Below are positions 1 through 11,996 of a stretch of DNA of 64,000 nucleotides, one piece after another (position 1 is the stretch's first letter; every line of letters begins with the position of its first letter). Where the stretch lies: positions 41,169,650 through 41,233,649 of the forward strand of contig OX328098.1 of assembly GCA_946811185.2 (NCBI GenBank). The letters are read 5' to 3'. Made by a program: the position numbers and the translations under genes. The DNA comes from Hippopus hippopus (lineage: Eukaryota > Mollusca > Bivalvia > Cardiida > Cardiidae). The notes below the pieces were generated by a model that made no database searches, was not told the DNA's origin, and worked only from the letters and a program-made list of their open reading frames with translations.

Positions 1-1655
1 TTCTTGATCTACACTCTCCGTAAAATGTATACGTAGCCGTGTATGATAGGACAAGGGTTAACTTTTTACGCTGAAAGATTAATACATCCGAATCGTCCTG
101 GTGTCTAAGAAGTACAAATTTGCTGCAAAGTTATAGCGCTTTTTTTTTCATATATAAATTTTGGAAGTTAGGACCGAAGGGTAGAGATTCAAGAGCAGAC
201 TGCAGGGTCTTTACAGTCTGATCTTAATCTAAATCGGCCGCTAAAGCTACCTTCAATCTCAAATGACCGGCAAAAGATTTAATACAAAATCAGAACATCG
301 AACAATGTTCAGTAAAACAATATATTGTCTGAATGTACAACGCAATAACGCAGTATTTTCCAAAGGCTACATTGTAATACTTCGCACGAACCCATAAAAG
401 AATAACCATTCTATAACATTTACGCTTTTTGGACGACAAAATTTAGACTGCTCCAAATTGAAATTTCTTGTAGATGACGAATTAACTTTCGCTCAAAAGA
501 GGGAATTTGTAGTAGATAAAGTAGAAAACATCGTTGACAAAGGGGATGATGCAGGTTATGCCAGCAACTTCTCCTTTTTCAAAGGTTTTTTCAAACGATT
601 TCCTTCTCAGTTTCGTTAAAACAGGGAATCGTGTGGTGATGGATTAATGAAATAAATTTTCAATTAGTGTAGGATTGGTCGATTCATTCATACACGAAGG
701 ATATTTATTTGTTTTCGTAGAAGATCGATAGGTGTATATTATTTCACCGAGAAAAATGTCAAAATTGAAATAGATCTCGAATACAGCTGTATGAAACTTG
801 GTTTTGGCCATTTTTTCCGCATTTTCTCCAACAAAGGGTAAAACTCAAGTCCTTAAGATTTTTTTTTTCACCAAATGTCGACTCTCTAATAACCTTCTCC
901 CGTAATAATGGGTCAAATATCTTTGCTACTTTAGACTCCATATAAAGAAACAAACATCAAAGGCTGTAAGTTGCAGCGATGTAAAGAATCTATGGACTTA
1001 ACGTAAAGGGTTATTTAAAATGAACGCTTTGCAAAAGCCCTATCAAGGAAACTCATTGCAAATCAAGCCACGGGTCTATTTGCCCATTAATACCTCATAT
1101 TCGTAGTTAATCGCCCGGATGACAGCCTTAGTATAGTCGTATATCTGTTGCATTTATATCTAAACCAAGTGCTACGCTTCCCTGACTTGTAATGCCCGTT
1201 TTATTTCAGTTATACACTTGATGGGTCTACACCCGGTTTTGTCTAACTCTGGGTCTTTCTTATATATTGATCTTGATTCAAATCGTCTCTAAACAAAGTC
1301 ATAATACGACAGTTATTAGTTTTTGCCCACTATCATAAAATTGAGACTTTTTTCGCCTATAGAATCTTAAGTCCACAGCTCTACATAACAGAAGCACCGC
1401 ATGTGGGTGCCAACGCTCGACTGCGATTGCTTGAATTTCAGTGAAAAATCTAAGTCGAAAAAGGGGCATAACTGTGTAAAATACTTTGATGGTCATCTAT
1501 CCTTGTTGTATGGGTTCTCCTTTTGATAGTAACAACTTATCCAAGTTTGAAGTAAATATCTTCAGTAATATAATGTCAAAGGTTTTGTACGACAACGACT
1601 ACGCAGACGACAACTCCACGTTTTCTTCGAAAATAGCCGAGCTAGAAATGTAGAG
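1..1655. other. Intergenic or intronic, no gene seen
   Basis: No convincing exon or long reading frame is visible on either strand. The stretch holds a family B hairpin remnant around 185-230 (GCAGACTGCAGGGTCTTTAC region) and a degenerate, reverse-oriented family A copy around 424-645, recognisable from its GACGACAAA, GTAGAAAACATCG and terminal GTGGTGATGGATTA words. The remainder is AT-rich and featureless to inspection. Confidence 0.6.
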
Positions 1656-2440
1656 AAAGAACAACTGACTGAATGACTGCCCTATTCATGATCGACTAAT
1701 TGACTGACGAATGAACTGACTCTTTGACTTACTGACTAACTGACCGACCGACTAGATGATTCTCTAACGAATTGACTATCTGACTAAGGTAATTTCTGAC
1801 TAGATGATTGACCGATCGACCGACCGATTGACAAATTATTTGATTCTTTGACTGTTTGACTCCCTGGCTGACTTTGATTTGCTGACTTTTTGACTAGCTG
1901 ACTCTATAACTGACTGGCCTTTTCAGTTGCTGACTTTGATTGACTGAATCTTTTTGTCTGGTTGACTCGTTGACGGACTGATTCTTAGACCAGCAAACTT
2001 TTTAACTCGCTGACTCTTTGACTGGCTTTTGACTCATTGACTCTTCAATTGACTGACTCTTTGACTGACTGACTGACTCTTTAACTGACTGACTGACTCT
2101 TTGACTGACCCTTTAACTGTTTCACTCTTTTACGTTCTTTGACGGAATCTTTGACTGTTTGACTCTTTTGATTCACACTTTGACTCTTTTACTGTTTGAC
2201 TCTTTGACTAAATCTTTGTCTGACTCTTGAACGGACTCTTTGACTGACTGACTCCTTGACTGACTCATGGACTTACTGACTCTTTGACTGACCGACTCTT
2301 AGACTGACTCTTTGCTTGACTGACTCTTTAACTGACTCTTTGACTGACTCTTTGACTGAATGACCCTTTGACTGACTTTGATTGACTGACTCTTTAACCG
2401 ACTCTTTGACTCACTCTTTAAATGAATGACTCTTTTACAA
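1655..2440. repeat. Imperfect TGAC / TCTTTGACTGAC minisatellite
   Basis: About 0.8 kb of degenerate tandem repeat built from the tetranucleotide TGAC and the composite unit CTCTTTGACTGA. The left part (to about 2000) is the most diverged; the right part (2040-2440) is most regular, with repeated CTCTTTGACTGACTGA words. It has no coding potential. The gradient from diverged to regular suggests growth mainly at the right side (inference). Confidence 0.9.
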
Positions 2441-3645
2441 ACTAACAGATCAGAAGAATGAACAAATAAAAATGAATAATCATTTTACCCCTTAATTTTG
2501 TTGTGTTGACCTTTACTATATATAGATCTACATGTAGGTACAATTTATAGTGTCTTATCGGTGTTTCTTTGATCAAATACAATGATAGATACCGACACCT
2601 GTACCTCTTTACGAATGCATTTACCCTTATCCTGCTGAATAAATGAAATGAAACTTTCAAGCCGATAGAAAACAACCGTCTGAATCATGAGGTAGAATGG
2701 TTCTTGGGCAGGCAGAAAAAGTACAAATACAAAAAGTTTGTCCCATGTCAGCCTGCACAGGCTGACATGGGTTTCAAGATACTTTTTCAGGTGCATTAAA
2801 CCCTCTTTTCACGTAGTATAGCTCAAATGCAAATGATGTGACCTTTTGGTAATAGTTCAGGATTAAACAGTGGTCGGTAAATATCAGTGATCAGCATTCT
2901 GATTTTGATCTACACCAAACACGAACTTGTTGGCTGATCCAAGTCGACTCTTTTCGTAAAGGGTATAACAGCTCTCTTTGAACGCAGGATAGATGGCCTT
3001 CAACACGCAAAAAGAGGCATTCGGACATTTGCGTAAAGTGTCGTCTCGGATCAGCCTGCGCAGTCCGTGCACTGAGACGGCACTGTACGACTATATTTGA
3101 TTTTTTCCTACAGTAGACTTGCAGAAAATTACATAAGAACGGAAAGTGTCGTCTCGGATTAGTCTGCGCGGACTGCGCAGGCTGATCCGAGACGACATTT
3201 TACGCAAACGTCCGAATGCCCCTTTTCACGTGTTGCAGGCCATATAGGGTGTTCAAGAAGTCGCGTTCCATCTGAGAGATTGGCAGTAGAGAAAAATGTG
3301 TTTAACTTGGTTTATTCATGGGCCACTGAAACTCCATTGGTCCATCATAGAATACCGAAATTTTCGTTGCTCGATCATCGGGCACTCATGGTTACTGAAG
3401 TAATCAAATACCAGTAGGTAGATCGGCTCTATATACAATATAGAGCTGATCCGCGAATGTGCAATTTTTAGTAACAGTGTTCGACGATCAACCAATGCCA
3501 ATTTTAGAGTTCCATAATAGACAAATTGAGCTTCAAAGCCTGTGGTTTGTGTTTGTAAGACATGTTGCAACGCATTTGCTATGACTTTTATCAGTAGAGG
3601 TGTTATCTTTGAAAACGAGGATGATACACGACTTATAATTGATTG
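2441..3645. other. Repeat-filled stretch (family C fragment, family D copy)
   Basis: No gene is seen. Around 2660-2820 lies a family C fragment, known by the words CCGTCTGAATCATGAGGTAG and TCAGCCTGCACAGGCTGACA, ending in a CATTAAACCCTCTTTTCACG-like end. A family D element follows. From 3244 to 3645 nothing further is recognised. Confidence 0.6.
2993..3243. mobile_element. Family D short element (GTGTCGTCTCGGAT)
   Basis: A roughly 250-bp non-autonomous element whose two halves each contain an inverted GTGTCGTCTCGGAT / ATCCGAGACGACA arm around a CTGCGCGGACTGCGCAG core. The outer ends are CAACACGCAAAAAGAGGCAT and its approximate reverse complement ATGCCCCTTTTCACGTGTTG. A second, better-preserved copy lies at 45871-46132. 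No coding capacity. The transposase family is not identifiable. Confidence 0.75.
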
Positions 3646-3649
3646 ATTT

Positions 3650-3878
3650 AAATGGTGCTAAAAACGCCGCTTTGAACATTATTTCAGTCATATCACGGCA
3701 ACAGCTCACATATTCATGTCTAATACAAGCACCAATACCGCTACAAGGCTAATGCTCTAAAACGTCCTGCCCAAGGAAACTTCCACAAAATAAAAACGGT
3801 GCTTCCAGTGAGGTTCGAACTCGGAGCCTCCAGATTACGAGTCATGCACTTCACCGCTGAACTATGCAGGACCCCGCG
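3650..3878 (-). mobile_element. tRNA-derived SINE, family 2 (degenerate copy)
   Basis: On the minus strand a tRNA-like head starts near 3875, with an A-box-like TAGTTCAGCGGTGAAGTGC and a B-box-like GAGTTCGAACCTC, plus a candidate anticodon loop CTCGTAA. Stem pairing is imperfect, so this is not a working tRNA. The body ends near 3650 in the same AACGCCG...TTCAGT...ATATCACGG words found in the copies at 16655 and 57255. A target duplication was not identified. Confidence 0.6.
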
Positions 3879-4055
3879 CGACTTATGAGACACCCTGTAT
3901 ATTGGAGAACCACTTCAGATAGACACAAATAATTGTGTATACAAAGAATATATACTGCCCATTTGTTAGAATAGAGAAACATACGTCTTTTTATATTATA
4001 GAACACTAATTACATATCGTCAATATTTACCCATACCTCTCTCTCTGTAACTGTA

Positions 4056-4256
4056 AACCCTTCACCAAACAATCCCGTGTTTTAACAACCCTTGGGAAAA
4101 TGGCTTTTGAAAACATTACGGACAAGAAGAAAGAGCTGGTCCTTTTCCCACAATATTTTTACCCTTCAGGAGACCAATCGCATCATACCAGTAACATTTA
4201 ACTTGTCGTCAGCTAACACTTTTACTTTGGACAAGTGTAAACTTTCATCGTCTTTT
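4056..4256 (+). mobile_element. Family A TTAA-type MITE (diverged)
   Basis: Left end AACCCTTCACCAAACAATCC and right end TTTCATCGTCTTTTAA frame a short element with the family's GCTTTTGAAAACATT and CCTTTTCCCACAATATTTT words, but the central palindrome is eroded. It abuts a family B element directly, sharing the TTAA at 4255-4258, so one inserted at the edge of the other. Confidence 0.65.
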
Positions 4257-4466
4257 AACCCTTATCCTGCCAAATAAAAGAACCGAAACTTTCAAGCCGA
4301 TAGTAAATACCCAAATTTTCCTATTTCAAAGGTACTTTTGAAGGAAAGATATCTCCTTATCGGACAGTGTGGATCCAAGATCAGACTGCACGTTCTGTGC
4401 AGTCTGATCTTGATCTACGCTGTCTGCAAAAGACCGTTGAGTTGCGCTTAGCAGCCTAAGGGTTAA
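4255..4466 (+). mobile_element. Family B TTAA-type MITE (piggyBac-like)
   Basis: TTAA on both sides (4255-4258 and 4463-4466), with ends CCCTTATCCTGC and its approximate reverse complement GCAGCCTAAGGG. The centre is a strong palindrome, AAGATCAGACTGCACGTTCT followed by its complement, flanked by GTGTGGATC / GATCTACGCTGTC. No reading frame. TTAA targets with CCC-starting ends are the signature of the piggyBac superfamily, so a piggyBac-type transposase probably moved it (inference). Confidence 0.85.
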
Positions 4467-4749
4467 ACCCATGTCCGCAGAGACTGGCGGTTTTTGCCTA
4501 GCCCAAAATGATAGTAAACAAAGTAAGGGCAAATATTTGACGGACGGGTAACAGTCGCCTTTAAAAAAGAAAGTGCGGAAAAACCATAACAGTGAAAAGA
4601 GCAATAGTTCGTCTCTTTATGCAAATTTACAACTCTCTCAGAAAACTTTATTGTTCCGACTCGAGGTAAACCAAAAACTTGAGAACAATACGCATTGCAT
4701 GCTTCAAACGATGACTAATCTTTTTTTTAACTAGAATTGTCAAATTTTT

Positions 4750-5056
4750 AACCCTTATCCTGCTAAATAACTCAAACGAAATTTTCAATTCGATAGTAAA
4801 AATCCAAATATTGCTTATTCAAAGTTATCTTTTGGGGAATAATATCTCCTTATCGGACGCTGTAGATCCAAGATCAGACTGCACGTTCTGTGCAGTCTGA
4901 ACGATCTACACTTCATCATTGAAAGCATAGAAAACATTGTGGGAAAAGGAGAAAATGCTGATTTGGTACCAGCATTTTCTCCTTTTCCCACAATGTTTTC
5001 AAAAGCTTTCTTTCTCAGGATTGTAAAAACACAGTATAGTTTTGTAAAGGGTTAAA
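4750..5056 (+). mobile_element. Chimera of family B left half and family A right half
   Basis: From 4750 the sequence follows family B (AACCCTTATCCTGCTAAATA) through its central hairpin to about 4915. It then switches to family A from about 4920 (GAAAACATTGTGGGAAAAGG), through the GAAAATGCTG hairpin, to a GTAAAGGGTTAAA end at 5056. Either a B copy sits in the left part of an A copy with loss of intervening sequence, or the two recombined. Confidence 0.7.
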
Positions 5057-5359
5057 TTATCAGTATGCATCAAATCGCTTCGTCTAAGTTTAAATGCTAT
5101 TTGAGAGGGCTGGGTTACGTTCAGATTAAGTCTGAATTCATTCAAAAAAGGAATTGATCTTTGTGGACCGAAATTTTCTTTGGCGCGATAAATGAGAAGT
5201 TGAATTGATCAGACAGTTTGTCAATTAACTTTCTTTTTGTGATTGTCAGGTTTTTTTTTATTTATTTTGATCACAGATTTGCACATACATCTTAAGTAGC
5301 TCTTTCTTCTCTTTGGTGGGTTAAGATATGGATTTCAAAATGAGGTAAGATTGATGACA

Positions 5360-5455
5360 TTCTCTTCTTCTTCTTCTTTTTTTTTTCTTCTTCTTCTTCT
5401 TCTTTTTCTTCTTCTTCTTCTTTTATTATTATTATTATTATTGTTATTATCATTT
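5360..5455. repeat. (TTC)n / (TTA)n microsatellite
   Basis: A polypyrimidine TTC tract interrupted by T-runs, passing into TTA repeats. A reading frame on the other strand (poly-Glu/Lys) is produced only by this repeat and is not a gene. Confidence 0.95.
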
Positions 5456-5503
5456 TTATTGACGTGACAGTATCACAGAACAAACGTACCTTTATGTTGT
5501 ATT

Positions 5504-5724
5504 TTAACCCTTTACAAGACATCAAAATTTTAGCCTTGCCTAAATTGACAGCATTTGTAGACGACAAATTAAATGTTACTCAAAACATGAAATTTGTCTT
5601 AAAAAGGATTGGAAACATTTTGGAGCGCGAGGAAAAAATGCTGGTTACCAGCATTTCCGACGATTTTTTCAAAAGCCGTCCTACTCATATCGTTTTAAGT
5701 CCCCATTGTATGGTAAAGGGTTAA
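5504..5724 (-). mobile_element. Family A TTAA-type MITE
   Basis: TTAA at 5504-5507 and 5721-5724, ends CCCTTTACAAGACATC and ATTGTATGGTAAAGGG, with the family centre GCTGGTTACCAGC. Internal words GACGACAAATTAA and GGAAACATTTTGG mark the reverse orientation relative to the copy at 58186. No open frame of significance. Confidence 0.85.
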
Positions 5725-5986
5725 AGCAATAATATGACATTCTTCGTTTTGTAGCAAAACGCTATAAAAACATTGTAGCGTAAAGAGCAACTTCTCCTTT
5801 TGTCACAGTGTTTTACCCAGTTTCACGAAATAAACTTTAATTCAAGGATTTAAAAAAAAAAGTTACCTGCCGTAAATTTCTTTCAGAAGGTAACGAATTT
5901 CAGTTTTACCCTTACTCTGTCTCATCTAAATCACCACCAACTGAAACATCGTGGCAAAAGAAAACATTGTACAGCCCAACTTTGTA

Positions 5987-6198
5987 TTAATCCCTAGGCT
6001 GCTGAGCGCGACTGACTGACCTTTTGCGTACAGTGTAGATCAAGATCAGACTGCACAGAACGTGCAGTCTGATCTTGGATCTACACTGTCCGATAAGAAA
6101 ATATCTTTTCCCAAAAATTACGTTTGAAATAGCAAAATTTGGATTTTTACTATCGGTTTGAAAGTTTTATTTCACTTTTTTAGCAGCGTAAGGGTTAA
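5987..6198 (-). mobile_element. Family B TTAA-type MITE
   Basis: TTAA at 5987-5990 and 6195-6198. Ends TCCCTAGGCTGCTGAGCGCG and TTTAGCAGCGTAAGGG, with a near-perfect central palindrome GATCAGACTGCACAGAACGT and complement. This is one of the best-preserved B copies with both duplicated TTAA sites. Confidence 0.88.
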
Positions 6199-6199
6199 G

Positions 6200-8280
6200 C
6201 AAGTATCTTAGGGGACACTCAAAACATGTTTGCTTCAGACAGGTGCTTGTGTGGTATAGAACATTTCAACATAATAGACTTTGAAGGGAATGCAAAATAT
6301 ACCTGCTAAATACAGGTTGCTCGCTTTATAGAGGTGACCACTAGGACAGGTTTTGATGTATATGATAACCCGTCTTGTCAATTTTATTATTATTGACACG
6401 GCATGCATTGACCGCTTGGCAGCCAAGCACGACTCGATGCGCGTTCGCGAACAGTGTAGATAATTATCAGATTGCCAAAAATAACTTTCAAGAGCAATAT
6501 TTAATTTTTAACGTTGGCTGGTATTTTGTATATAGCAGTTTCAGGGCTAAACAGCCTGTATGCCAGTGGGCTAAGTAAAACTATCGAGGAAAGTATCTGT
6601 GATTTACTAGTCGTAGGTAAAAAAGACATTAAAAGATTTCAGATCTTTCTCTAGCTCTAACTAGTTCCCGATGCCTTTTGTGAACGGTGTTAATCAAGAT
6701 CAGACTGCAAGAGGCGTGCAATCTGATCTTGTATTCGTAGAATATAATATGTACAAATTTGTAAATGATAAAGGGTTTTTCTTACTCAAAATTTTCCTCG
6801 TCAAAGATAACGCTAAATATGCTACATAAGAGTTTATTTTGGATATGGATAAAGTCGATTCCGTTAATATAGTCGTCTTCTTGTTTACACTGTACCCTAC
6901 CGGCTATTTTTAGACAAACTAACTAGTACAAATGACACAAAGGAGAAATAATTGAGGGAAATGTAATAGTTTAATGATATTGAAAAAATGGTGGGAATTT
7001 GACACAAGAAATTGCTCCTTTCCCCACAATATTTTCAAAAATCTGTTCATTATTGGGAATCTTAAAAAACATCTTTTCATGGTGAAGGGTGACGAATGAT
7101 ACGTCCCGTAAATAAAAAGTTCATTATGTTTACACCTGTATGTCAATACAAAAAGTAAATAGTCAAAAATATTAATGGTTTATTTACTTAACTCTTTACT
7201 AGACGAAAAAAATTCAGACTGATCCATGTTCAAAGTATTTGCAGACAACTATTCAAACGTAGGTCAAACGATGGTTGAAAGGACAGAAAACATTGTGGAA
7301 CATGGAGAAAATGCTGCTCTTTTTTTTCAATAGTGTTGTCTACAGTATTTTTTCTTTTCAGATTCGTTAAAAAGATACGACATTGTTTGGAAAAATCCAA
7401 TGCTTGAGCTGGGTTTGCTACGCTTGTTTCCAACTTTTATTGACATACTTTTCACAAATGATGATGGCTTTATTCCTGCCCTTCTGAATTAGATATGACG
7501 TCATAGATTTTCGAAACACGCAACACCTTCCAGTATCAAAGATTAAAAAACAGATACTGACAAACGCATGCAAATAAAAGCTTGATTACGATTTTAAAAA
7601 TGAATGAAATTGTGCCAGAAGATTGATACGCATATTTGCACACGACTATTGGTAGGTCAAACGGTGGATTTGTTTTGGAAAGGGTAGAAAACGTCGGGAA
7701 AAAAAATCCTGTTCAAAAATCGAAGGGTACAAAATGCAACTAAATAAAAAAAGCGTGAATCGATTGGAAATTGTTTTCAAAAGCCTTGTACCCAAGGGTA
7801 TTTAAACACGAGATTGTTAGGTAACTTGGGTCTTGATTTGAAATCAGGAAGACCTGGGTTCGTATTCACCATCCATTCTTTAGTGCATTCTTGATCTTAT
7901 CCAAGAATTAGAAAGTAACACAAGTCTTGATTGTCTAAATCATCTGGTATAGGTACGCAGAAATTGACCTGCTTTCAAATATAGAAAATTCTTGAGAATA
8001 AGACTAAGAATGTTCTATGGATGGTTGGTGGCGTAAGTCACGTTGGAATGTCATTGTGCAAGGCATCTAAGTTTCAGAGCCTAATACTGTTGAAAAAATT
8101 GAAAGCCATTAATAAATGAGGTTTAGCCGTCATGGTACTGTCATGACGTTGAAAACGACGCAAGGCACCATTCAAACAAACATAGGACGAAAATGTCCGG
8201 TAAAATTCGGTCCGATTAGCACAAGGATTTACGGGGTCAAACTGACAATAGAGAATCTCCAAGTACTCTTTACAAGAAGT
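6200..8280. other. No gene seen; degraded repeat fragments
   Basis: Only repeat debris is recognised: a B hairpin remnant near 6695-6735, A fragments near 7000-7090 and 7250-7440, another at about 7655-7800, and a family E copy at about 7847-8025 (starting GACCTGGGTTCGTATTCACC). No splice-bounded coding segment was found. Confidence 0.5.
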
Positions 8281-8285
8281 TATAG

Positions 8286-8487
8286 AATTGCTCAAATTGG
8301 TAGCATTTGCAGACGACAATTCAGACATAGCTTAGAAAACGGGCGTTGTGTGTGATATGGTAGAAAACACTGTGAGAAAAGGAGAAAATGCTGGTTACCA
8401 GCATTTTCTCCGTTTCTCACATTGTTTTCAAACTGGTTTCTTCCTCAGGGTCATTAAAACCCTGGATTGTTTGGTAAAAAGTTAAAT
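8286..8487 (-). mobile_element. Family A MITE with perfect central hairpin
   Basis: The centre GGAGAAAATGCTGGTTACCA and its complement form a long hairpin flanked by GTAGAAAACACTGTGAG and CTCACATTGTTTTC. The left end is degraded; the right end reads TTTGGTAAAAAGTTAA. Confidence 0.75.
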
Positions 8488-8837
8488 CCGATAATGGACA
8501 ACAAATGTTGAATGCTATACAATTTTGAGGATATAAACGGTTTAGTAAATTAAATAAATTGGTTAATAACCCATAAAAATGTAAATATTGATCTAAGTAA
8601 GATAGAATATAAAAGGCCAGATATGAATACTGACCATAAACACCGTTTGCTCATTTATCTAAATGACTCTTTACCATCCGACAGAATTTTAGACTTGTCC
8701 AAATACTTCTTAAATCCATTAGTGAAACTTTTCAAATTGAAGGCGCGTTTTGGCTGACTAACGGGACCACTAAAAACACAAACAAAAATCAATGGCGTCA
8801 TATTTGAGTACAATCGAATGCAACTATCTAGATCTAT

Positions 8838-9047
8838 ACCCTTATCCTGCTAAATAAGTGAAATGAAACTTTCAAGCCGATAGTAAAAAACCAAGATTTT
8901 GCTATTTCAAAGGTATTTTTAGGGGAAAGATATCTCCTTATCGGACAATATAGATCCAAGATCAGACTGCACGTTCTGTGCAGTCTGATCTTGCTCTATA
9001 CTGTCCGCAAAAGGTCCATAAGTATCGTTTAGCGGCCTAAGGGCTAA
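8838..9047 (+). mobile_element. Family B MITE
   Basis: Ends ACCCTTATCCTGCTAAATAA and TTAGCGGCCTAAGGGCTAA around the GATCAGACTGCACGTTCTGT palindrome. The left TTAA has drifted to TATA. Closely similar to the copy at 4255-4466. Confidence 0.8.
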
Positions 9048-9520
9048 AAGAGGCACATTTCGTCGCGATGCTGTGTCTTAATAATATATAAACGCTTCCA
9101 TTACTCATTGGCAATTCTCGCGATGTTTTTTCTACGTCATGTGCACCGTTTATTTTCCAATAACATCGCGCTTTCTGGCAAGACTTGTTCATCTTCTTGA
9201 CAAATAATGCACAAGAGTGCTTAAAGAGAGATAACTCTTTCGGCATGGCGATAATAAGTATTGAAAGCCGTTGTAGATGATAACTCAGATGTGGCTCATG
9301 TAGTGGAATTTGTCTCTCAAAGGATAGAAATGCTTGTGGGAAAAGAAGAATATCCTGATAACAAGATTTTTCTCCTTTTCTTACAATGGTTTCAAAAGCC
9401 TTGTACCTTGGGGTGGTTAAGACGCGTTGTCTGCTTTTGGATCTACTCCATCCGATAGTTTACTGAACGAAGAACCTTGTGATTTGGCATACCTTGGTCG
9501 TTTTTACTGGCTAGATATAA

Positions 9521-9752
9521 TTGAGTCATGCTCTGTGAAAAGGGGGTTTAATACATTTCTGCATAAGATATCGACTCATGTCAGTCGAATATTTTCCTAC
9601 CTGTAATTTTTCTGCATGTAAAAGGATCATTCTACGTCATGATTTAATTGGTTGCTAGACAAACTGGATCCATAATTATATAATGACTTACTTGGTATAA
9701 TTCATCACATTAAACCCATGCATTAAACCCCCTGTTGCCAGAGCATGGCTTA
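9521..9752 (+). mobile_element. Family C short element
   Basis: Ends TGAGTCATGCTCTGTGAAAA and GTTGCCAGAGCATGGCTTAA are inverted copies. The interior carries CCATAATTATATAATGACTT and GCATTAAACCCCCT. The GC-rich CTGCGCGGACTGCGCAG hairpin of full-length copies is largely lost here. Confidence 0.75.
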
Positions 9753-10387
9753 ATTGTATTTAATTTGTTTTCGCTGAAATAGGTTTACCACAACAATTTG
9801 CTTTTCAGAACTTTCAGACCTTTGTTTTTTCCCCTCAAAACCATAGGAAAAAAGGGTTTTTTGTACTATCAACTAAATATCGGCTGACATGAAATCAAAC
9901 TTTCAAGAAGCAAAATGTGCTATAGGCGAAAACATGGGCTTTTGTAGACGGCATAGATCAAGATCAGACTGCACAGAACGTGTTGTTCGATCTTGGATCT
10001 ATACTACCTTTTTTGTAAGTAAAGCCTTTTAGATAAAATTTTCAGAATTTCACTAAATTGCTTTTTCAGCCACCGATAGAGGTCGAGTTAAGCCTTTACC
10101 AAACGATAAAATTTTAGACTGGTCCAATTTGAAAGCTAGAATCAGAACGCAATTTAGAATGGTCGATGAATACGGGCCCTGGTCTACACTGTCCGCGAAA
10201 AAATACCCGTCTGTGTTGTAATTGGCGTCTAAAAGATCAATCCGTGGACAGGATTCGTTTGGTTTTTGTAATTAATTTGACTCATCAAAGGGCCATTTAA
10301 ATGTTTCCTAGATATGGTAACTTGAGATAAATCTGATCAATGAGAGATAATCTGTAGAGATAACTTACAGACTACGTCAACTAAAAA

Positions 10388-10650
10388 TGAGTCATGCTCT
10401 GTGAAAAGGGGGTTTAATGCATTTGCAAAAAGTATTGACTTAGGTCAGTCTGTAGAGTCCGCGCAGGCTGATCTGAATCGAAAATTTTGCTAATTGCCAA
10501 TTTTCTGCATGTCCAAGGACCATGCTACCTCATGGCTCAGTCGGTTGTCAGACAAAACGGATTTTATGAATCCATAACTGTATGATGACTTGCTTGGTAT
10601 CATACATCACGGAAATGCATTAAAAGCCCTTTTTGCCAGAGCATGACTCA
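10388..10650 (+). mobile_element. Family C short element
   Basis: Inverted ends TGAGTCATGCTCTG and AGAGCATGACTCA, internal GTATTGACTTAGGTCAGTCT ... CGCGCAGGCTGATCTGAATC, and ACTTGCTTGGTATCATACAT. Length about 263 bp, typical for the family in this window. Confidence 0.85.
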
Positions 10651-11380
10651 AATGTTTATTCAAATGCAGTTGATCGAAGCAATCTGGTATTTTTGTCACG
10701 TATGATTAATTTTAAGGTGTCTAAGTGCATACATAGATAAAGCAGGGTCCGCATTCAACAAACATTCTAAATAACATTATTAGTCTAAAGCTAAAGAGTA
10801 TTTAGTTAACAAGTAACACTAAAGTGTTTTCGTGTGTCAATATTGTAAAACCTCTTCATTTTCTTTTCTACTCTCTTTACACACGAGCTGCACTTTGGTA
10901 AAAGAGGGTTTATATTACCTGATAGGTAATGCCTTATACCATGCATGTCAACACATATTTATTGATCCATAAGATCAATCTCGTCTGCCAACCGACTGAA
11001 TCATGGGGTAGACTGGTCCTTTGACATAAAATTTACAAATAGCAAAAAGCCTCGATTCATGTCAGCCTGCGCGGACTGTGCAAATGGTTAAGCCAATCAG
11101 AAGTTGTTTTACTTTCTAAGACTAAGACTGAAACTAAGAATGGTCGGTAAATACGAGCCCCGGGTTGCTGACTGACATCTCCTTCAAATACAGTATTTCT
11201 TAAAGTTATTGCATTTAAGCTTTCCTTTTTCAAACGAAAAGGCTATCTAAAGCCAGTTTGATTGCGATATTTTCAATCTGATCTTGATTTACACTGACGA
11301 CAATTCAATTGATCTTACCAAAGTTGTGCAGAGGGTAAATCCCTCTTCAGCTACTATCGATTTTTCTCGTGACACGGCAA
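10651..11380. other. No gene seen; partial family C and E fragments
   Basis: A C fragment lies around 10890-11095 (AGCCTGCGCGGACTGTGCA). Family E words (AATCAGAAGTTG, AAGAATGGTCGGTAAATACG) follow to about 11160. The rest shows no recognisable structure. Confidence 0.5.
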
Positions 11381-11384
11381 AGTT

Positions 11385-11597
11385 CCCTGTACGAAACGAA
11401 AAAATTTTAGACTTGCTCAAATTAAACAACAAAACAATTGTGTCTCAAACATAGAAATTCATCCTTGAAAGGGTAGCAAATATTGTAGGAAAAGAAGAAA
11501 ATGGTGGTTACCAACATTTTCTCCTTTTCCCACGATGTTTGCAAAAGGCCTCTTCGTTAGAGTCGTTAAAACTTGGCACTGTGTGGTAAAGGGTTAA
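11385..11597 (-). mobile_element. Family A MITE
   Basis: Left end CCCTGTACGAAACG, centre GGTGGTTACCAACATTTTCT, right end TGTGTGGTAAAGGGTTAA. The usual GCTGGTTACCAGC core carries a matched pair of changes (GGTGGTTACCAAC), keeping most of the pairing. Confidence 0.75.
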
Positions 11598-11996
11598 TTA
11601 CAAAGCATTAACATGATGTTGTGCATTTCAATAAGGTTCTAGAAAACTTTGAATGCGTGTCAAATTTCGATTTCAGACTCTCACTGGAATAGAAGGATGG
11701 AATTACAATTTGTGTACCCTTTTTCCATAAAATGAAAACAATTTCTCTAGGTCAACCTAATTATCAAATTTGAGCAAAGAAATTGTAATTAAAAAAGTAA
11801 AAGGGAAATCAGAAGAAAAGGAGACGTGTCTTTGTCCTAACTGTTGTTGCACACTGTAGATGCAAATATTTTAATTATTATGAATAGAAAGAATACGCAT
11901 ATAACTAAGAAAAAAATTTTAAAACAAAAAGTGTAAAGGATGTCTCTGTCCTTCGCTTTTGTCCTATACTGCTGGTATATTGAATCAACCCTTTAC

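Noticed and set aside
3795..3876. tRNA-Thr (CGT) gene on the minus strand
   Set aside because: Anticodon loop resembles CGT but the T-arm and acceptor stems are mismatched; it heads a SINE.
5292..5567. 91-aa minus-strand frame with poly-Glu and poly-Lys
   Set aside because: Encoded by the TTC/TTA microsatellite.
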